This document shows positions 60,417-64,000 of a stretch of 64,000 nt of DNA, piece by piece. The notes beneath the pieces are model-generated. The model was not told the origin of the DNA, searched no databases, and saw nothing but the letters and a program-made list of their open reading frames with translations. Every line of letters begins with the position of its first letter. Position 1 is the stretch's first letter. Origin of the DNA: an uncultured Lachnospiraceae bacterium (lineage in GTDB: Bacteria; Bacillota; Clostridia; Lachnospirales; Lachnospiraceae); the NCBI GenBank assembly GCA_910579505.1, contig CAJTTZ010000008.1, positions 62,001-126,000 on the forward strand. Direction: 5' to 3'. The translations under genes were made by a program, and so were the position numbers.

Positions 60417-60984
60417 CCGGCCTCACCTCCACTCTCTCTTCCTCCATCTCCAAAAGGGCGGCAAACCGCGACCGATAAGACAAAAAGGGCTCGCCCTGAT
60501 CCGTTTCCTGCGGCTTTCCGACCACTATCTCCTCAATCCCGATCTGCCCGCTCTCCTCCTCCCCCGTCCTTTCTCTCAAAAAGACAGTAATCTTTGGCAG
60601 GAGCGTCCCCGCCTTTTCCCCGGGGACCTGTACAAAGCGGATCGAAACGCGGCTCACATAGTATGCGTCCTTTTCCAGTTCCCCGTTTAACCGCTCCCTA
60701 AGCTCCGTCTCCATAAGGGCGGACACTTCCCCTGCCGCCCCGCCCTTTTGCATAGTTACTGAAAAGTCAGGCATATCAGCCAGCTCCTCCCATTTCTCCA
60801 AAAGAGCCTGCGGCTCCTCCCAGTCTGCGCCGGCAAGCTGCAAAACAGGTCTCAGAAAGAGAATCAGTATGATTATGCCCGATACGGATTTAATATACCT
60901 CTCATACTGTTTTCCCGGCGCAAAATGCACGACCGCCTGTGCCGCTATCATAAAAACACCGATCTGCCTGATCGCATCGAGCAT
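60403..60984 (-). CDS. spoIIIAF: Stage III sporulation protein AF
   Basis: About 193 residues from the ATG at 60984 (GGAGGTGG upstream). Two N-terminal membrane helices (IRQIGVFMIAAQAVVHF and YIKSVSGIIILILFLRP) and a soluble C-terminal ring-like domain of about 110 residues are visible, as in the spoIIIAF family. The earlier ATG in the ORF would overlap spoIIIAE and has no ribosome site. Confidence 0.88.
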   Translation of the reverse strand: MLDAIRQIGVFMIAAQAVVHFAPGKQYERYIKSVSGIIILILFLRPVLQLAGADWEEPQALLEKWEELADMPDFSVTMQKGGAAGEVSALMETELRERLNGELEKDAYYVSRVSIRFVQVPGEKAGTLLPKITVFLRERTGEEESGQIGIEEIVVGKPQETDQGEPFLSYRSRFAALLEMEEERVEVRPDGRG

Positions 60985-60998
60985 TCCGCCACCTCCAT

Positions 60999-62069
60999 TC
61001 ACCGTATGGCCTGTCCCGTGGAATAACTGATGACAGCCACCTGAATCATAAACATCCCTACAGAAGTCAGCGCAATCCGCAAAAGCATCAGATTGCCCTC
61101 CCCCACCCTGCTTGCGCAGTTTGTCAGCCTCCTGTCGCTTATGATACCGATCAGCGCCGCGCTGAACTTAATCACACATGCCGTCATGGCTATTTTTAAA
61201 ATCGGCGCTGCGCAGAGCGCGATAAGCGTGAACGTCATGAAAAGCCCAAGACTGTTTTTGACCAGTACGGCCGATCCCAGAACCATCTCAAACATTCCCT
61301 CCGTCAGCCCGCCGATTCCCGGCATGGCGGAAAGCGCCTTCTTTACTGCAGACGACTGCATGGAATCTATAACAGGCGATATCATTGACTGCAGAAGGCT
61401 GAATCCTGTAATCAGCCAGACGGAAAATTTTAAGCTCCCCTTTATCACCTTTTCCAGAAGTTCTAAAAGCAGCGCCAGTTTTTCCTCCATCCAGATTCCA
61501 TTGATCACCGTCAGCAGAATATAGACATAAACAGAGGGAATCAGCACCGAAAGATACCCACGCTCAATCAGATAGACCGCAACAAGAAGGAGCTGATAAT
61601 ACACCGTCGCCGAGGCGGCTCCCGTCGAGCTTCCCACAGCCAGTATATAAGTCGGAATATACAGCCTGACAAAGGTAACAACACCGTTTAAAATTTCCTT
61701 CACCGCCCCCGCCGTCTGGGCGAAAAATTTTAGAAGTACCGCAATCAGCAGCAGATAGACGAAGTAAAAGGCGATGTCCGACACCTGATGATCCCGGAAC
61801 AGATCGGCAAAGTTGGAAAATAGGGCCGCCGCCACGCCCAGAACAAGAATTGTAAAAAACAACATCCGAAATTCGTCTTTCTGAAACAAAACCGCACCCG
61901 ATATGCCGCCGCACAGCTTCTTAACCGCCTCCCAGAGCTGGCCCCCCATAATATCGGCAAGCACCGCCTTCCCATCAAAAGAATAAGAGGGAAACAGTCT
62001 GTCAAAATCTCTTGCCACCGCATCCATCTCCATCTGCTCCCACACAAGCGCACTCTCCTGTGGTCCCAT
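60999..62069 (-). CDS. spoIIIAE: Stage III sporulation protein AE
   Basis: Polytopic protein of 356 residues with about seven to eight membrane helices in the spoIIIA channel complex. The conserved ESGSST-like segment VGSSTGAASATVYYQLLL and GSLKFSVWLITGF are typical. AGGAGG lies 7 nt before the ATG. A 126-nt gap with a family 1 structured element separates it from spoIIIAD, where other genomes have genes almost touching. Confidence 0.92.
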   Translation of the reverse strand: MGPQESALVWEQMEMDAVARDFDRLFPSYSFDGKAVLADIMGGQLWEAVKKLCGGISGAVLFQKDEFRMLFFTILVLGVAAALFSNFADLFRDHQVSDIAFYFVYLLLIAVLLKFFAQTAGAVKEILNGVVTFVRLYIPTYILAVGSSTGAASATVYYQLLLVAVYLIERGYLSVLIPSVYVYILLTVINGIWMEEKLALLLELLEKVIKGSLKFSVWLITGFSLLQSMISPVIDSMQSSAVKKALSAMPGIGGLTEGMFEMVLGSAVLVKNSLGLFMTFTLIALCAAPILKIAMTACVIKFSAALIGIISDRRLTNCASRVGEGNLMLLRIALTSVGMFMIQVAVISYSTGQAIR

Positions 62070-62099
62070 CCTTAAACCTCCTCTTACTCAAATCCACAC

Positions 62100-62194
62100 A
62101 GAGAATGCTGCTGTTCAAGCATTCTCTTATGCGAAACTTAGTACTTCTTGGCGTCCTGTCTATGGCAGGACGTCTTTAGAAGTACTTTTCGCAT
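62100..62194 (-). repeat. Family 1 structured element, copy 3 (inside the spoIIIA operon)
   Basis: Gene-sense layout as in copies 1 and 2: outer stem ATGCGAAA (62187-62194 with 62129-62136), invariant AGTACTTCT / AGAAGTACT stem, CGTCCTG / CAGGACG hairpin with CCATAGA loop, then a second perfect 10-bp hairpin (62100-62127). It begins 1 nt after the spoIIIAD stop codon and ends 30 nt before the spoIIIAE start. Confidence 0.78.
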
Positions 62195-62195
62195 T

Positions 62196-62579
62196 TTACA
62201 TGATTGATTGTATGCTCTCCATCAGAGATAGCAGAATCGGCATTCCCATAGAAAGAATATAGAGTTTACCAAGCATCTCCACCTGTCCCGCCACGCCGGC
62301 GTAACCCGCGTCCTTACATATTCCCGCGCAGAACTCGCAGGCATAGGTAGCGCCCACAGCCTTCAAAAGCAGCGCCAGATAACTGTAATTCTCTCTCAGA
62401 TACCCTCTAAGCGCCTCCATCCCCGATATGATCTGCATAAAATAGCGCATGATATATTCCAGTATCACAAAGCAGACCGCAAGCGCCACATAAACGCCGT
62501 ATTCCGCCTTATGACTCTTTAGCGACACCGCAAGCAGTACTCCGACCACGCCGACGATCCCCGCCTTTACCATATCCAT
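62196..62579 (-). CDS. spoIIIAD: Stage III sporulation protein AD
   Basis: About 127 residues with four membrane helices. The start at 62579 has GGAGGG 8 nt upstream and gives MDMVKAGIVGVVGVLL; the longer ORF start is not supported. AVGATYACEFCAGICKDAGY is the family signature. The stop codon is followed immediately by a family 1 element. Confidence 0.93.
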   Translation of the reverse strand: MDMVKAGIVGVVGVLLAVSLKSHKAEYGVYVALAVCFVILEYIMRYFMQIISGMEALRGYLRENYSYLALLLKAVGATYACEFCAGICKDAGYAGVAGQVEMLGKLYILSMGMPILLSLMESIQSIM

Positions 62580-62644
62580 ATCATTCACCCTCCACGCCGA
62601 GCCTGCGAAGCAGCGCCCACGATTGCATCGCTGCATGCGCTCCT

Positions 62645-62839
62645 CTACAGTTCAAATAAATTCTGCATCATGACAAACAGATCATATATATACGGAACAA
62701 TCCAAGTTAAAACAAGAATTAACCCTGCAAGGCTGATTAGAAAAGCATGATCCTCCCTCCCGCTATGTTTTAAAACTTGATTTAATATTGTGACTAAGAT
62801 ACCTACCGCCGCTATCTTGAAAATCAGACTAACGCTCAT
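62645..62839 (-). CDS. spoIIIAC: Stage III sporulation protein AC
   Basis: A 64-residue protein with two membrane helices (IFKIAAVGILVTILNQVLKH and FLISLAGLILVLTWIVPYIY), related in sequence to half of spoIIIAD. It lies between spoIIIAB and spoIIIAD and has GAGGAAGG directly before the ATG. Confidence 0.93.
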   Translation of the reverse strand: MSVSLIFKIAAVGILVTILNQVLKHSGREDHAFLISLAGLILVLTWIVPYIYDLFVMMQNLFEL

Positions 62840-62857
62840 CCTTCCTCCCCTTGTCCG

Positions 62858-63376
62858 TCACAGCAACAGAATCGCCAGGAGCAGCCCTGCCAGAATGCTT
62901 ACGCTGTGTATCATTTTTGATCTGTTTTCTAAAGTTTCCTCCGCCTGCCGGTATCTGCCTTCAAAAAAAGCCTCCGCCTGCCCGACGCGCCCTGCCTGTC
63001 CGCCCTCTTCCCGAAAGCGCAGGCTTTTAGCGAGCTCTGCCATTGTCCTTCTCTCATCCTCCCGCAGGGGCAGCGGCTCCAGGCACTTTCCCAATTCCTC
63101 CTCCCAGACTTTCGGAAAATCCGTCCCGCCTTTCTCTGTCGCCCCCTTGTATATACGCTCAAAGCATTCCGAATAGCATCCGTCATTTAATTCCGCAAAC
63201 AACAGGCAGATTTCCGGCATCGTGTGCTTTCCGTATGATATCTCGCTGCGCATCTGAGACAGCATCTGTGTCAGCATCCTCAGATGCCGCACCCGCTCTC
63301 TCTCCTGCCCCGCCAGACTGTGTCCCCATCCGGCACAGCCGGCGAGAATACACAAAAATCCTACTGCCTTGTACAT
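62858..63376 (-). CDS. spoIIIAB: Stage III sporulation protein AB
   Basis: About 172 residues; T2SF/pilus platform-like protein of the SpoIIIA complex with an N-terminal membrane helix (FLCILAGCAGWGHSLA) and a C-terminal one (SILAGLLLAILLL). The start at 63376 has AAGGG upstream and overlaps spoIIIAA by 16 nt. The middle helical region with LRMLTQMLSQMRSEISYGK is typical. Confidence 0.92.
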   Translation of the reverse strand: MYKAVGFLCILAGCAGWGHSLAGQERERVRHLRMLTQMLSQMRSEISYGKHTMPEICLLFAELNDGCYSECFERIYKGATEKGGTDFPKVWEEELGKCLEPLPLREDERRTMAELAKSLRFREEGGQAGRVGQAEAFFEGRYRQAEETLENRSKMIHSVSILAGLLLAILLL

Positions 63377-64000
63377 GGTTTCCCTTCCCTGTCGCAAATT
63401 TCCACGATTCTACACGCGCCCCGCCTGCGGTCCAGCATCACATAACGTTCAAACAGCCCCTGTTCCATGATATAACGCATGTAATCTTTCTGCCTTACCT
63501 CCTCCATGGAGCCGCCGTGAACCGTGGCAAGCAGCTTACAGCCGCAGCCGCCCGCCATCTGCAGCGCCTGCGCGTCCGCCAGACTTCCGATCTCATCTAC
63601 CGCCAACACCCCCGGCGCCATGGAGCGGATCAGCCGCATCATGCCCTCCACCTTCGGACAGCCGTCCAGCACGTCCGTACGGATTCCCACATCGTTCTGC
63701 GACACGCCGAGATAACTTCCCGCTATCTCCGAACGCTCATCCACCACACTAACATTGACCCCTGCCCCATATGCGGTTCCATCTGATATCTGTCTTATGA
63801 TATCCCGGAGCATTGTGGTCTTTCCGCCGCCCGGCGGGGAGATCAGAAGCGTGCTCAACACCCTCCCGTCCTCAAACAGACAGGGCATGAGCAAATCTGC
63901 TGCTCCCCTTATCTGATGCGCGATACGGATATTTAAATAGCGTATGTATTTCATATTCTTAATCCGGCCATCCCCATCCAAAATCACCTGGCCGGCCAGA
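63361..64000 (-). CDS. spoIIIAA: Stage III sporulation protein AA (5' end cut by window)
   Basis: Mother-cell ATPase thought to energise the SpoIIIA-SpoIIQ channel. The frame is open to the window edge and the codons before the first possible start (GTG at 63987) continue the family sequence (LAGQ), so the N-terminal part is missing. Walker A SPPGGGKTTMLRD, the following VVDERSEIAG and Walker B VLAVDEIGS are visible. First gene of the operon spoIIIAA-AB-AC-AD-AE-AF-AG-AH. Confidence 0.95.
   Translation of the reverse strand, partial: LAGQVILDGDGRIKNMKYIRYLNIRIAHQIRGAADLLMPCLFEDGRVLSTLLISPPGGGKTTMLRDIIRQISDGTAYGAGVNVSVVDERSEIAGSYLGVSQNDVGIRTDVLDGCPKVEGMMRLIRSMAPGVLAVDEIGSLADAQALQMAGGCGCKLLATVHGGSMEEVRQKDYMRYIMEQGLFERYVMLDRRRGACRIVEICDREGKPCTRQ

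Noticed and set aside
61727..61745. A TTTTAGAAGTAC match resembling family 1 inside spoIIIAE
   Set aside because: Only one arm is present, within coding sequence, with no pairing partner; it is a chance match.

Overview
The window looks like a chromosomal segment of a spore-forming, Gram-positive anaerobe of the Clostridia, most likely a member of the Lachnospiraceae. The reasons are a complete spoIIIA operon at the right end (spoIIIAA to spoIIIAH), spoIVB, spoIIM and SpoVB-type flippases, the Firmicutes housekeeping order asp23-nusB-xseA-xseB-ispA-dxs-tlyA-nadK-argR-recN-spoIVB, remA next to gmk/rpoZ, RNase Y next to recX/recA, and Gram-positive -35/-10 promoters and strong AGGAGG-type ribosome binding sites. 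The genus assignment is inference. No rRNA, tRNA, CRISPR array, phage or transposase gene was seen.

Layout. 1-2.6 kb: a PHP histidinol-phosphatase cut by the window edge, then a membrane diguanylate cyclase. 2.6-8.7 kb: mnmA, a MarR/flavin-reductase pair, a SpoVB-type flippase, DAHP synthase and a MATE transporter. 8.75-11.1 kb: an accessory redox module of two flavodoxin-like proteins and a MerR/GyrI-type regulator, with a promoter of MerR geometry between regulator and targets. 11.3-18.8 kb: xerD, spoIIM, nudF, an aminotransferase, rny, recX and recA with an SOS promoter. 19.1-28 kb: a nucleoside uptake and breakdown cluster (Crp-like regulator, deoD, BMP lipoprotein, ABC ATPase, two permeases, deoB, deoC, and a YgjV-GNAT fusion). 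28.3-35.3 kb: a PYG-repeat membrane protein, then cinA, pgsA, rimO, rpoZ, gmk, remA and yicC. 35.6-37.4 kb: rqcH, the only plus-strand gene after 8.7 kb. 37.5-47 kb: a metallo-beta-lactamase lipoprotein, a second flippase, glgA, a receiver-less Spo0A-like gene, lacI-type regulator, chemoreceptor, spoIVB. 47-64 kb: recN through asp23, a transglutaminase-like protein, prfC and the spoIIIA operon.

The most notable observations are two families of dispersed, structured intergenic elements. Family 1 (three copies of 95-96 nt at 26356, 42184 and 62100) lies just downstream of the stop codons of minus-strand genes, always in the same orientation. Its middle stem is invariant and its flanking stems differ in sequence but stay paired; one copy splits the spoIIIA operon and one contains the deoD stop codon. 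Family 2 (two 118-nt copies at 11148 and 35305, plus a partial copy) lies upstream of minus-strand genes, also with compensatory stem changes; the 35305 copy sits in the leader transcribed from a strong promoter in front of yicC. The second major point is the spoIVB neighbourhood. Spo0A normally follows spoIVB directly; here a chemoreceptor and a LacI-type regulator come first, and the Spo0A homologue that follows has an intact DNA-binding domain but no receiver domain.

All calls come from reading the sequence and from remembered family features; no database searches were run. Start codons were moved downstream where a Shine-Dalgarno sequence and family start favoured it.
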